64,000 nt of DNA from Nelumbo lutea (GCA_022828595.1 JAKGHH010000005.1:62243655-62307654), one strand, 5' to 3'. Positions 34,281 to 47,400 are shown, numbered from the stretch's first letter. The notes: generated by a model not told the origin, from the letters alone. A program made the numbers and translations.

Positions 34281-34964
34281 GTGGGTTTCAGTTTTCCCAT
34301 TCGTCTCTATTGCCTTCTTCTTCCGTTCTTCTTTTTTAAGTGCGGTGTGGTCCAACCAGTCCAGACTGATATTTTTTGTATACGATTGAGGTTGAATTTG
34401 ATGGAGCACCACCTGTGAAAGCTTGAAAGGGCGTGGTGGTGAACTAGTGGTTGGTGGTTATACATGCAAGGAAGCTGCATGGAAGACGAGTTGGCAGCCG
34501 ATCCGTGTCAGTTGGACCACAGCTTTATCCTTAGTTTAATCAGTTAAACCGATTTATTAAACCATATTATTTTGCTTGTTACTTTCCAGTTGTAGCAGCG
34601 GCTACAACCTTCCCTATCACGCCCACAATAATAAGCACCAATCTTGCCCACAACAAGAGATTTGCTGTTGCGACTAATCAGACGTAAACTAGTCAAAATG
34701 TCTTGTTGAGAAAGAATATGATGAACAATGTGTTTGGGTTCTGTTTCATTTTATTGAAAAAATTATAATGAATAGTGTTCAATGGGTAATTTTGATATTT
34801 TCAAAAGTCTTAAATTGTACATAAAGTCCATAACTAATACTCTATTAACAATAGGTTCTAGATTGTCGCAAAATGAATGTTTGAATACTAGATTGTGGCA
34901 TTTTAAAGTTTGAGTACTAATTGACTCTCAACCTAAAGTACATGGTACCTATTGCCAATTTTTC

Positions 34965-35030
34965 CTAAATTTTAGTTCATTTGCTAAAATGTATGAATAG
35001 TTTAAGTGTTTGACCCTAATTTATATGTTT
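34965..35030 (+). repeat. 66-bp direct repeat, right copy, flanking the Pack-MULE
   Basis: taaattttagttcatttgct and the following bases repeat 32615-32680 with a handful of mismatches. Confidence 0.8.
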
Positions 35031-35365
35031 TTTTTTTCTTTCTAGATAGTTGCAAAACATATTTTAGGTTTTTTTTTGGGATTGGAGAGGTTAATACACA
35101 TTCAAGTTTGAATATTCGATAATCAAAAGGGGTGTATCCCAAAGGCGTTAGCTACCCTATTAATAGAAAAAAGTACAAAGGTGCATAATTATCCTTTTAA
35201 ACATCACTTTGATTAGTGTTTCTAACTTGTGATAAGATGCTTAGTCAGGCTGGTTAACTCATTACTTGGCCCTATTTTGGGTTCATTTCGCTCGCAAATG
35301 ATTCATTTGCAAAAATTGTTGATTTGGTGATTTAGCCGGTTGATACTTGAACTCTTTGACTCAAT

Positions 35366-35478
35366 CATGGTTTTCAAAATCGGACCGGACCGGACCAAAT
35401 GGTCGGACCAGAAAAAAATCAAGAACAGGTTAGGTGACCGGTATCGGTTCGCTCTCTTGGTTGGTTTTAAAAACCTTG
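35366..35478. mobile_element. hAT-type MITE, 113 bp
   Basis: The ends catggttttcaaaatcgg and ttggttttaaaaaccttg are imperfect inverted repeats. The flanks gactcaat (35358-35365) and gagtcaat (35479-35486) are an 8-bp duplication with one mismatch. The subterminal ggaccggaccggacc is typical of this MITE group. Confidence 0.8.
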
Positions 35479-35486
35479 GAGTCAAT

Positions 35487-36689
35487 CACTAGGTTATAAG
35501 TTGATTTGTTAGTCATAGGAAGGTGTTTTCTTAAGGCATAACGTGGGATCATGGGTCATAAAAATAGCACACAAGCCAATATAAGAGGGGTTGTGTCATG
35601 TGTGGTCACGATTTTTCTTTTCTTTTTCTTTTTTGCCATATTCAATATTAATAGCAATAGCTCTCATTTATATCACTTATATTTTTATTTTATGTGTTAA
35701 ATATGTAATACAATAAGAAGCATGCCTAATTTTTCTAAATTTTGTATACATATATTTGTTGTATTTTATTTATTTTAGGTTTTTGATAAAATATTTTAAA
35801 CATTTAATTAATTGCATTAAAATTTAAGCCATTTGGTTCAAATTATTGAACCATTGACCATCCGTTTGGACATAGAAAAAAATTCCATTTCAAATCATGG
35901 TTTAAAAGCACTACTTTTGCGCTATCCCATGGCAAGGTACCTTGCAACACTCCAATGGCACACCATCAGTTGTAATAATATGTGGGAAAACTTTTGTTGT
36001 TTGTAAAACACAGCCTGGGCTATTTTGGGAGCATGCTATGAATGGCATATCATAATGTGTGTGGGTAAAATAATATTTACAATCAATACTTTTTTAGTTG
36101 AAAAGACAAATGAGGACTTGAATTAGCTAAGGTGTCATGTGTAGAGGTTCCCAAAACAGCCCTGGCTATTTTTCCCAAACAACCAAAGTGATATCATTTA
36201 TGTGATATTTTAAATTTACTTCTAGGGGGGCACACCGCTTTACTACCTAAACGACTATCAAAAGTTGTAGATACCCCTTGAATTTCTACAAGTATATAAA
36301 AAACGGCCTCATTTAGCTAGAGATGTGAGTGGGGTGAAGTGGGTTTATGGTCAACCCAGGGCCAACAATAAGATTGGGGCCTAAGACCTGAGTTCAAACT
36401 AAGCCTGAAGCTAAGTCCGATATTTTCAATTAAAGTCCAGACCACATTGTAATTTGATGCACTTAGGTTGGTCTTGGGCCTAGGTCAGATTTGGATTGGT
36501 CAATAAATTCTTAACTGATTAAGAGCATCATGCTCAACCTCCTCGAACTACAGTGAGCACTATGTTATCTCGGCATCTGAAATGGGACACAAATGATAGT
36601 GCTTTCTCAAGTTATCTAACAACTCGTTTTTACCTATTTAATATAATTACAGGGATCTCTTTTCACATAGGTTGGGTGTCTATCATTAA
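35487..36689. other. Intergenic sequence without a gene
   Basis: AT-rich. 36310-36440 resembles a dispersed repeat rich in gggcctaa/ctgag words. No LTR matching the copia element to the right was found here. Confidence 0.4.
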
Positions 36690-39365
36690 CGACTTATGTA
36701 ACGGGCTTCAACCCTATTCCTACCAATGCCTCATAAACCACCTTAGAAGCCTGTGGTTTGGTTAGCGAATTTGCAAGGTTGTTTTCAAACCTTACAAAGT
36801 CCAGAGCAATTGTACCTTCGCTGAGGTATTGTCTTACTAGGTTATGCCTTAAGTAGATATGCCTTCTTTTACTATTGTACGCCTGGTTGTTGGCTCTGGA
36901 TATTACCGCTTAACTATCACAATGAAGATATATGGACGGAACTGGGCGTGGCCAAAGTGGTATATCTGTTAGTAAGTTCCTTAGCCACTTTGCCTTGGAC
37001 CCTGCCAATTCTAGTGCAATAAACTTGGCATCCATTGTTGAGCTTGTATTGTATGATTGCTTTACCGATTTCCACAATGTTGCTCCTCTACCTAGAGTAA
37101 ACACATATCCACTGGTTGAAGTACTATCCTTTGAATCTGAAATCTTATTTGCATTAGTAAAGTCTTTTAAAATAGGAAGAAAACCTGAATAGTGTAAACC
37201 AAAATTTATAGTTGCTTTTAAATATTTTAATAATTTTACTAGAGCTTCCCAATGTTCATTTTCGAGATTATAAGTATGTTGACTTAATTTTCCCATAACT
37301 ATAGTTATGTCTGGCCTTGTACATTTCATTAAATAAGACATGCATCCAATTATACTTGCATACTCGTTTTGTGAAATATGTTCTCCTTCATGTTTTCTTA
37401 AGTGAATATTACAATCAATAGGTGTTTTAACAAGTTCCCCTTTTGTGAAATACTACATATTTCATTTGTCTTTTACTTCTCCTTAGGTCTAATTCTTGAT
37501 TCATAGAGTTGGGGTTGTCTTGACTAAGAAAAATACTGATTCATTGAGCACTTAATTGTTATTGGTTTCTGTTTTGGATTAGGGACGGTTCCCTATTTAT
37601 TGTTTATTTTCTCCAAGGAAATATGTGTTCAAAGAACTCTGCATCTCGAGACTCTATTATTGTATTGTTTTCTACAACATTACTAGTTGTTTCAATCATA
37701 AGAAATTGATAAGCTGCACTATTTTGTGCATATCCAATGAACACACAGTCATAAGTTTTTTGTCATAATTTCTTTTTTTTAGGTTTAGGTATTCCAACAT
37801 TTGCTAGGCAATCCCAAACCTTTAAATAGTTTAAGCTAGGTTTTCTATTATGCCAAAGTTCAAAAGGTATTTGTCATTTATTATTGGGTGGTATTCTATT
37901 ATATAAGTGGCAAGCCGTTAGGATTGCTTTCCCCCACAAATTCAGAGGTGCACATGAACTAATCAACACTGCTTTCATCATTTTTTTTAGTGTTCTGTTA
38001 AGTATTTCTGCAACTCCATTAGATTCAAGTTGATAGGGAGCTGTGGCTTTATGTATGATTATGTTTTCTTCAAAGAATTTTCTAATGGTTTGTCTATCAT
38101 ATTCAGTCTCTCTATTTGTTCTAAGTCTTTTTATTTTCCTTCATAACTAATTTTCTACTTCAATTTTGTAATTTATAAAAGTTTAATCGGCTTCATCTTT
38201 TAATTTAAGTATAACTACTTTTGCATATCCAGAGAAGTTATCTGTAAATGTTATATAGTATCTTTTCCCTCATCTATCTTTATGACATTTAAGGTCTCTT
38301 GGATCATAGTGTATAAGTTGTGATAATTTGGTTTTTCTTTGTATACTTTTATGAGGTTTCTTAATGAATTTTGCTTCTACACATACTTGGCATTTTTCAT
38401 TTGTAAAGTTAATAAGAACAGTCAAAATCCATAATTTTCATAACCGTTTTAAATAAGGAGCATTATGATGTCCTAGTCTAGCATGTCAAATATCAAAAGA
38501 TTCAACAATATAAGCAGAACAGTAAGCATTTTTGTTCATAACAAGATCATAAATATTCAGTACAAACAATCTTCCAACATTGTATCATTTTCCAATAAAA
38601 ACATTATTTTTATTTAACACGACATTGTTTGCTTCAAATGTGAGTTTCAATCCTATATTGTTGAGGAGTACTCTTGATACCAAGTTTCATTGGATTTCTA
38701 GCACATGCAAAGTCAATCCTCTTATGTTTCATACTAGTCTTGGAATCATTTCATGTATGTGGCAGTTTCTTTATGAGAGAACCGACAACAAATTCATCTG
38801 GCAGTATCATGCCTTCTTTTGTTAGTTCCCCCACAAGAACTTGAAACTCATCTATTTGGGCAGACACGTCTATGTCTTATTTCATGGTGAAGTGCAGAAA
38901 GTTAGCAATTATATATTTCTTATTTCTAGTACTTTTTAGAGTATACTTGTTGTCCAAAGCATTCCAATTTTCATTGGCATAATTGTAGGAAAAATAAACA
39001 TTATACAATTCATTTGACAAGTAGTTGAGGATATGGTTGGTGCAGAGGTGATCGGCTATAGTCCCGTGTTTTGTAACAACAGAACGAGCTGGTTCCTCCA
39101 TGTTTGATGGGTTCGGTTTAGTCAAAGCAAAGGCTACCCCTAGCTACTATAAGGCAAAAAGTAGGCACTATCTTCAATGCATATAGTTGGTTCCATTGAA
39201 AGGTTCAATTTTAGAGAAATCGGGAACTGTTGACAGTATTCGGTTCCTCATGAAGGGATTACCAGAGATAGGTTCCATAAATGCAGTTTTAAGATTGCTA
39301 TAAAACGATAAAAAAAGCAGATGAAACTTATCGGTAATCGCTTTCCAAACTGAAACTTGCAAGAG
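36690..39365 (-). mobile_element. Decayed Ty1/copia element (minus strand), RT core deleted
   Basis: Read on the minus strand, gag comes first: DFSKIEPFNGTNY at about 39180-39230, then LSNELYNVYFSYNYANENW at 38877-39125. A pre-integrase HARLGHHNAPYL and integrase pieces (TAPYQLESNGVAEILNRTL) follow at about 38500-37800. RNase H comes last at 36910-37341 (LMKCTRPDIT, STSGYVFTLG) and continues to about 36710 (NNQAYNSKRRHIYLRHNLV). The reverse transcriptase palm between integrase and RNase H is missing. Many stops and frameshifts are present. Confidence 0.82.
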
Positions 39366-40098
39366 TGTGCTATTGCAAAATTGCGAAACTGAGAGATGGA
39401 TGGATGAGAAGTGCCACTTGGTCAGTCTCCTTAAAACCGCATTTGCCCCATACGGTGTAGTCAGGTGATCGCAAATTGGTCGTCAAGATAAAACGGCCCA
39501 TAGGTCTCTAATAGGCGTACATTCGCTTACTAGACCTCTGCGAACCACAAAAGGATTATGCTTAAAATTTTTCAAAGAAGAAGACTGCGGAAAAACAATG
39601 TGTTGTGTGAAAATTGGGTTGACCAACACCCTTTCTATAAATTGGTCTCAAACCCAAATGGACATAAAGGTGTCCTTTTTGACAAGGACCTCTTTAGAAC
39701 AATGCGCCTGTTCGAAGATACACATGAAAGAGGAGACACAAACATGAAAAGAAAACTGTTCAAAATTAAAATTTAAACGATTAATTCGATTAAAAGCAAA
39801 AACGATTTGGTGTAACGCATGTACATGTACATGTGCCTGCATCAGCTCGACTCGGCATGCGTGTGTGAAAAACACTCCTAAGCCCCCCTAACATGCATAG
39901 AATATTTATAGTCATCTCCTCCTATTGGTCCTTCTCTATAAAGAAAGCAAAACTATAAATATACTCTACTTCCATTCATTTCCCAACAATGTGGGACAAT
40001 GAGTATTCCTGTGTATTAAATAATGGAAAGAGAAAATGACAAAAACAAAAGAGGGAGGGGAGAGATTATTAAAATTTTGAATCTCCCTCCAACAGTTT
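39366..40098 (-). mobile_element. Probable leader and 5' LTR remnant of the minus-strand copia element
   Basis: On the minus strand, sequence from 40098 begins tgttggagggagattc and soon contains cccacattgttggg, common at the start of copia LTRs. No 3' partner LTR and no standard PBS were identified, so the boundary near 39555 is a guess. Confidence 0.4.
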
Positions 40099-40157
40099 TA
40101 TACTTGGAATCGATGAAATCCTCTAAACATAAAATTGGAATGATCCATTCCCATAGT

Positions 40158-40313
40158 CTATTTGGTTTAAACAATAATGGGAATAAGAATTAGAATTAGA
40201 ATGAATAATATTTCATTATGAAAAGATAAAAAGGGAATGACAAATTATTCAAATGAGAGAATGCCATTCCAATAAAAATGCGAATGGAATTTTGATTCCA
40301 CCCAACCAAATAG
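40158..40313. mobile_element. Short MITE-like palindromic element
   Basis: The ends ctatttggtt and aaccaaatag are perfect 10-bp inverted repeats. The inside is rich in ggaat/attcc. No target duplication was established. Confidence 0.4.
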
Positions 40314-40563
40314 TTGGAATCCAACTAGTCCATTCCGATTTTGATGGTAGACGCTATTCTCAAAAAAAAGAGAGAGAAGGAATATTCCATCATTTGCATT
40401 TCTTATTCGGGCATCTTTGTCCACACCCCCACGGTCGTCTCTTATTGTTTTTTTTTATAAATTTTCTTTATTTTTCTATATATTTTCATTTTGACTCTTT
40501 TATAGACAGATTTGCGAATCAACTTAAATTCCGACTGTGAACATTTTTTCTTTTCCATTGCTT

Positions 40564-40690
40564 ACGTGGATCCGTAAGCACGAGCTGTCAACGGTCAGAT
40601 TAGAATCCATGGCCACTCTTTGTTGCAGTGGATCCACTGAATTCCAATCAGGCGGTTGGTAGACGTAGACCTGCCCTAGTTGAGCACGTG
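40564..40690. promoter_or_regulatory. ABRE/G-box-like motifs upstream of the SnRK2 gene
   Basis: acgtgg at 40564-40569 and a palindromic cacgtg at 40685-40690 lie about 740 and 615 bp before the start codon. These are core sequences bound by ABF/AREB-type bZIP factors. Their presence is seen; their use is inferred. Confidence 0.35.
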
Positions 40691-41103
40691 CTATCTGAAT
40701 CACTCTACGAACGAGGAAAAGGTCTCGTGTGGCTTGTGAACCTTATGCAAAGTGCGGGGTAGTTGAGTCATTTTGAGAGATTTTTGGGCTACGGTATAAT
40801 GCAGGGGGAGACCTTGGTAGTTTTCAACGCAAACGGGGGATGTTTCTGTAATTATGCAGGTCTTTTTTTTTTTTTTCGTTTTGATTTATTTTCTTCCCGT
40901 TCACAGATATTAATCCTTATCGATCGCCGATCAAAAAATATCTGCACTCTCCCTTTCCTCCCTTCTCTGGCGGGGTTTTTGATAATTGATAAGTAAAAGC
41001 AGTTCACGAGTTCTCACCGTCTCTGCAACTCATCTGTTTTTTCAGTTCGAAACCTAAAAAGAAAAAAAAAGGGGAAAAAAGCAAACCGGCGAAGTTGTTG
41101 AAG

Positions 41104-41255
41104 GTAAGTGAGCTTCACGGGCTTGACCTCTTCATCAGTCTCTTTCTTCAACCAACAGGTTCTCGATCGATCGAGTGCATCGGATGATCGATCCCTTGCC
41201 ACGTTTCAGAGCACTGTTTCCATCGTGGTTAGGGTTTCCTAGCCGTTTCTTTTAG
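41104..41255 (+). other. Possible 5' UTR intron of the SnRK2 gene
   Basis: A strong donor (gaag|gtaagtgag) at 41104 and an acceptor with a pyrimidine tract (cgtttcttttag) ending at 41255 would remove 152 bp of leader. This is inferred from splice signals only. Confidence 0.4.
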
Positions 41256-41302
41256 TTCGACAATGTGAGCGAAGTTTCACCGGAGGAGAACTGAGAGTGA
41301 AG

Positions 41303-41479
41303 ATGGATCGTTCGCAGATCACCGTTGGTCCCGGCATGGACATGCCTATAATGCACGATAGTGATCGGTACGAACTCGTCAGAGATATTGGTTCGGGGAA
41401 TTTTGGCGTTGCGAGGTTAATGAGGGATAAGCAGACCAGAGAACTTGTCGCCGTAAAGTATATTGAGCGAGGCGAAAAG
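41303..41479 (+). CDS. SnRK2.6: SnRK2 exon 1 (Gly-rich loop, ATP-binding Lys)
   Basis: 59 codons from [12 protein letters not shown] to KYIERGEK. Donor aag|gttagt, phase 0. Confidence 0.96.
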
Positions 41480-44400
41480 GTTAGTTGAATTTCTGAAAAA
41501 CCAGTTTTCGCTTCTTCAATTTGATTCTTTTTTCATTATTGAGCATATATTTTGTCTGTTTGTGGATACTATCTGGTTTGCTTCTTTAATTATTGGTTGA
41601 GACTTGAGACAAGGATGTAGATTATGCGGAAGGTTGTGACACTTGTCCAGAAATGGATGAGTCAAACCGGATTTCTGCAGTGTTAACTGTTGCAATTTAA
41701 AGTCTAATGTGTTTTTTGATATTCGTTTTTGTTTTCTCGCATATGATTAATTTTCCGGTTGATTGTCGGTGTAAACTACGAAGTTTTATATAGTTCGAAA
41801 AAATGGTTGCAAAATCAGTTGATAGTCCAAGTGTTTTTGCCGTTCTTGCGACGTCCTTTTGTTTATAAATAGTCTCTAAATAGGAGTAGGCTTTTATATA
41901 TTTAATCGGTTACGTAAACTCTTATTGAGTTGCTTCTACTCTTAACTTGTTTCCTAAAGTTGTGTTCTGTCATGTATGTGAACATAATAGGTGGAAATGT
42001 TTTACTTTTTACTAATTGTTTTCCTCCTTAATCTGAATATGCAACCACTTAAACGGTTTAGTTGGTTTAGTGGGTAAAAGAGGGTTCCCGAACAGGTCTG
42101 CAATACTAGCAGGCCCAACACTGAACGCTCACATGTATTGCCAAGCAAGCTGGTATTGCTAGTATAATATATTAGATTCTGTTATCAATTCAGTTAATGT
42201 GCCATGGCAAATGTAGAAGCTAACTTTAAATACTAAAGTGGTAGAAATGTCTGGTTAGCAATCTCTATATCAGAACAAACTTTATAATTATATCGCTATG
42301 GTCTTAATAGCATGGTTGAGTTCATTTTCCATGTATCTTTTTGCAGTACTTCTTTTTGGGGGGGGGTGAGTAGGTGAAGGAATTGTAATTTTATAACTGA
42401 AATAACCCAAAATCTTATTGCAAGTTGAAGTATTTTCTGCATATATGCCTTTCTTATTTTGCTTCTCTGTGTAACAGATAGATGAAAATGTGCAAAGGGA
42501 GATCATTAACCACAGGTCACTTAGGCATCCTAACATTGTTAGGTTCAAAGAGGTCTGTTCAGTATTAATCTTGTAATAGTATCTGTTTGAGAATTTATCA
42601 AAAAAAAATAGTATCTGTTTGAGAGAGAATGATGGCTTAAGTGGGTATTCATCGACTTGTATCCTATTTTAGGTCATTTTAACACCGACCCATCTGGCTA
42701 TTGTGATGGAATATGCATCTGGTGGAGAGCTGTTTGAGCGCATATGCAATGCTGGCCGTTTCAGCGAGGATGAGGTTTTTAATCCAATCCATTGAATATT
42801 TTATCATGTAGTGTTTTCTGGCTTATTCAACATTTCTGTACTCTCTTTCTTCCTTCTGCAGGCTCGCTTCTTTTTCCAGCAACTTATTTCGGGAGTCAGC
42901 TATTGTCACTCAATGGTAGTTAAAATAAATTTTGTATATTCCATTGTTGTTCTACCTGGGGAATGTGAACGAGTTTCTAACTTTTGCTCCTATTTTTTGC
43001 TTCTTTATGAAGCAAGTATGCCACCGAGACTTGAAGTTGGAAAACACGCTGTTGGATGGAAGTCCAGCACCTCGCTTGAAGATATGTGATTTTGGGTACT
43101 CCAAGGTATTCTTACTTTTCCCATTCTTGCTCTGTTGCTGACCTTTAGTAATAATGTATAAAGTCATTTGTTTCAGTTCATAGATGATTTTGGTATTTCC
43201 ATTTGTGAACTAGTAATGATGTTTTTTTGAATGTTACATGCATTTGAAGAGGTATCTTTGCTTCTATTAAAAGGAATATTTTACTTTCTGATTTTATTCC
43301 TACTTTTGAATGAAAATTTAATCTGATTATCTTTGTCACTCTCTGAAAGTATTAATGAAAAAGCTGTGTATGTTGGAGGGTGTAAGATAAGAGTGTATTC
43401 TCATTACAAAAATTCAAGTCACAGCACTGTTGCTAACTTGCTATACAGAAAGCCCTTTCTGAGAAAAAGTTAACTGATTATATTAGAAAAGAAGAAAAGT
43501 ACATGAGGAAATGTACATGCTACAGATGAACCAACAAGAGGAAATTACAGGGGCAGTTTTCTTTCACTGTACATGACTTCCCTAAGGGTACCCGATTTAG
43601 CTAAACCGTCAGCTATAGTATTTAATTCTCTGGGAATCCAGATTAAGTTTACAGTTGTAGTGTTCAAAATATCTCTGGCTTCAGCCAAGTAATGATCTAG
43701 TCTCCAAGGGCCGCCTTCTTTTTCCCCTAACCATCTTATTGTATTTGCTGAGTCTCCTTTAATGGTTAGAGCAGACCAGCCCTTCTCTTTAGCAATTCGA
43801 AGACCTGTGAGTGCAGCCATGGTTTCTGCTTTTGAAGAATCAGCCGCCCCGATTGGGCCACTATATGCTCACATGACGTTCTCCTCACTTCCTCTAAAAA
43901 CTCCACCCATTCCAGCAACTCCAGTTTCCCAAAGCACTGCCATCAAAGTTTAGAGTTAGCTCTGATAACAGTCTTGCAGGAATAGTGTTTGCCCTGTTAG
44001 AATGTCTTGGTGAAGAGAAGAGGATTTCCCCCAGATTTCTTTGTAAACCATTCAGAGATAAGCCTTTGAATTCTGCTGAAATGGAGACCCAAAGATTGCC
44101 CTGAAAAGTAATGTGAGAGAGTAAATCTTCAATAGATCTGGTTTTGTTTTCAAAGAGGCGGTTGCTTGTTTCTTCCGAAATACACCATAACACTGCTTGG
44201 GCAATTGTATACACCAGTAAATTTCCCCCTCTGCTTCCAAGACCACTGCCCCTCCATTGGCATAGAAAATCCATTAGGCTTTTAGGAAATACCCAGCTGT
44301 AGCCTGCAAGATTAAGAAAATAGAACCAGATTTTTCTTGTTTCTGGGCAGTGTAGAAAGAGGTGATCAGTCGACTCACCTTCTTTCAGACATAAAGGACA

Positions 44401-47400
44401 GGCATGGGGGGAGATAAACAATCTTCCTTTGTTCTTCTTTTGAACCAAGTCACAAGTGTTGATTTTGTGAAGACAGGCCTCTCAAACAAAGAAAGATACT
44501 CTTGGGAGGATGTTGGAGCACCAGACCCTCTTGTGGGGAAAACTAGAAATGGAGGAATCCGAAACCAAGGCTCTAAAAAAGGACTTGGTTGAGAATTTGC
44601 CATCAGGTTGAAGTTTCCAAATGTGTTTGTCTGGATTTAGTGAGGAGATGTAGACCTCACTTAGAGAATTTAAAAGGTTTGCTGTCTCGTCAATCTCTAA
44701 GTTTCTTAAAGATCTTCTGAAGTTTAGGTTCCAATTAAACCCAGAGGGTGAGGGTTGGATACAGGAGTTGACAGTGGCATCTTTGGACGAAGATAGGTTG
44801 AACAGGCGGGGAAAAGTGTTTGCCAAGGTATTTGCCCTCCCACCAAAGGTCACTCCAAAATTTGATTTTCAGCCCATTTTCCACTTTGTATCTGATGAAA
44901 GAAAAGAAAGAGGAGTAGGTTGAAGAGATATCTTTCCAAGGGTTTGAAGCTTTTACCCGGTTCAGCTGCACTTTGCTATCCCAACCATTGGCTTGTCTTC
45001 CGTACTTATTGCTGATGATGGAAGTTCACATTAGCATCTATCTCGACTGGGAACCTCCATAACCACTTCCCTAGAAGGACTTGATTCCTCTCCTTGATGT
45101 GTCCAATGCCAAGGTTCCCAGTTTCCTTGAGTTTGCAAATCTGATCCCAACCAACTAGATGATTCTTTTGATGACCACCTCCTTCCCACAAAAAATCACG
45201 TTGAAGTTTTTCAGTTTTGTTTCTAATTTTTGCTGGGACTAAGAACACTGAAAGATAATAGATGGGCAGATTAGCCAAAGAAGCCTTGATTAAAGTCAAC
45301 CTACCACCCTTTGATAGGTAATTCTTCTTCCATGTGGCCAGCCTTTTTTCACACTTTTCTATCACCGGATCCCAGAAACTTTCACTTCAAGGGTTTCCAC
45401 CCAAGGGCATTCCCAAATAGCGAATAGGCCAATTTTCAACTTTGCACCCTAGAGCTTCCTTGAAGTTTTCCAACAAAGACTCACTTATGTTTATTTCCAC
45501 TAAACTACTTTTTGAGAAATTCACTTTAAGTCCTGACACCATTTCAAAGCATGTTAGAATCCGCTTCGGATTTTTTATTGTCTCCAAATCAGCATCCAAG
45601 AAAAGGAGAATATCATCAACAAAGAGTAGATGGGATACCTGAATTGCTTCTCTACCCACTTCAAGGCCTTTCAGCAAATTTAAACTTTTTGTCTTCTCGA
45701 AGAAACAACTTAATACATCAACAACCAGGGTGAATAATAAGGGGGGAGAGTGGACATCCTTGTCTAAGGCCCCGATTAACCTTAAATTAGCCTTTAGGCT
45801 CTTTGTTCACCAATACCGAAAACCAGGCAGAACAAATACAACCTTTATCCACCGTACCCATCTAGAGCCAAAGCCTTTTAACTGCAGAATCTCTCAGAGG
45901 CAATTCCAATCGACTTAGTCATATGCTTTTTTCTAAGTCGATTTTCACTACAACTCCTGGGATATTTTTTTGTCTTCTTTCTTGTAAGCATTCATTGGCC
46001 ACTAGAATTCTGTCTATTATTTGTCTCCCCTTCACAAATGCAAATTGATTTTTGGAAATTAGATCCCCCAGGACTTCTTTCAACCTATTTGCCAAAACCT
46101 TGGCCACAATTTTGTATATGCTTCAAATCAAACTTATGGACAGAACTCTTTTACTTCCAAGATGCCTTTTTTTTTTTTTTTTTTGAATTAAGGCTATAAA
46201 AGCTGAGTTGTTTCCCTTGTTTATGATAGCTGAATGGTGGAAATTGTTAAACACCTCCATTAAGTCCAGTTTGATTATGTCCCAGGTAGTTTGAAAGAAA
46301 AACATGGGGAAGCCATCCAGCCCAGGAGCACGATCCCCATCCATACTGTCAATAGCCGCCTTTATCTCCTGTTCCTCGAAATTCTTCTCTAACTAGGTTT
46401 TCTTCTCCTCTGATAGGGTGTGGCCATTCAAAGAATCCAAGAAGTGATTTCTTGGAGAAACCTTATAAAAAACTTCTTTGAAGTGCTTCAAAAAAGTTCT
46501 CTGCAATCTCCTCTTGATCCTCAACATCTCTCTGTTCATCCTTTCAATTTGGAGATGTGATTTTTCCTGCGTCTCTCTGAGGCATAGCTGTGGAAAAATT
46601 TTGAGTTGTTGTCCCCTTCCTTCAACCATTTAATTCTGGATCTTTGTCTCCAGAAAATTTCTTCTCTCTTGATTATCTTTTCCCAATCAATCTTCAGTGC
46701 CTCTCTTCTCCTGAAATCTTCAATGTCAAGAGTCCCATTCTGCTCCTTTAAGTCTAGATCATTCAAAGCCATAATTAACTTGTTTTTATCTTCTGTCATC
46801 TTTTTAAATTCCTCTCTTCCCCAAATTTTCAATTTCGTCTTCAGATATTTCAATTTCTGCAAGAAGTGAAATCCAGCCCAACCTTCCACCCTGCATTCCG
46901 CTCACCAAGAAGTCACTTTTTGAATAAAGTCCTTGTGATAAATCCACACCTTCTCCATTCCGAAAGGGGTTTTCCCTCTTTTCAAAACCTCATTTTGCAA
47001 TACGACCAGCCAATGATTTGAAGTGCATCGAGAGCTTATAGCCTGAATTATGTACGGGATATGCTCTTCCCATTCATTGGTTATCAGAAATCTGTCTAAT
47101 CTGCTGCAAATGGCTCTTTCTTGCAAGTTAGACCATGTGAATTTCCCATTTTGGAGAGGAAGATCTCAGAGATTGTGCCTAGCAATGAACTCTGAAAAAT
47201 CCTTCACACTTCTAGTCAGTCTTTTTCCACACAACAGATCTTTGCTAAGCCATTGGCAAAAGAGTTCAAGTTCCTAGTAAGGCATCTAATTTGGATTGGT
47301 ACATGCACAGCATTTCTCACTTTCTCTAACCTCATTCAGATAGGCCAGTTTCCATGGCTTATTGCTTATCCTTTTTGAGAAAAGATAAATTTCATTAAGA

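Larger units (their letters stand above)
32681..34964. mobile_element. MULE-like element carrying host-gene fragments (Pack-MULE)
   Basis: About 110-120 bp at the left (32687-32800) and right (34845-34955, inverted) match with scattered mismatches. Recognisable words are tgtactttagg, aactttaaaa, caatctagta and ttcattttg. Long TIRs built from such ctttaaaa/caatttagta units are typical of Mutator-like elements. No transposase is inside. Instead there is a cytochrome P450 exon fragment (34152-34280), an LRR-like fragment (32855-32938) and other GC-rich, exon-like DNA. Two internal segments (about 33248-33290 and 33824-33866) are near-copies of each other. Confidence 0.7.

Noticed and set aside
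36100..36690. 3' LTR for the minus-strand copia element
   Set aside because: No sequence here matches 39555-40098.
41104..41158. 55-bp version of the SnRK2 leader intron, using the first AG
   Set aside because: Below the usual minimum plant intron size; the acceptor at 41255 is more plausible.
42058..42130. SINE-like tRNA head in SnRK2 intron 1 (ttggtttagtgggtaaaaga)
   Set aside because: The A-box-like start is present, but no convincing B box at the right distance and no tail.
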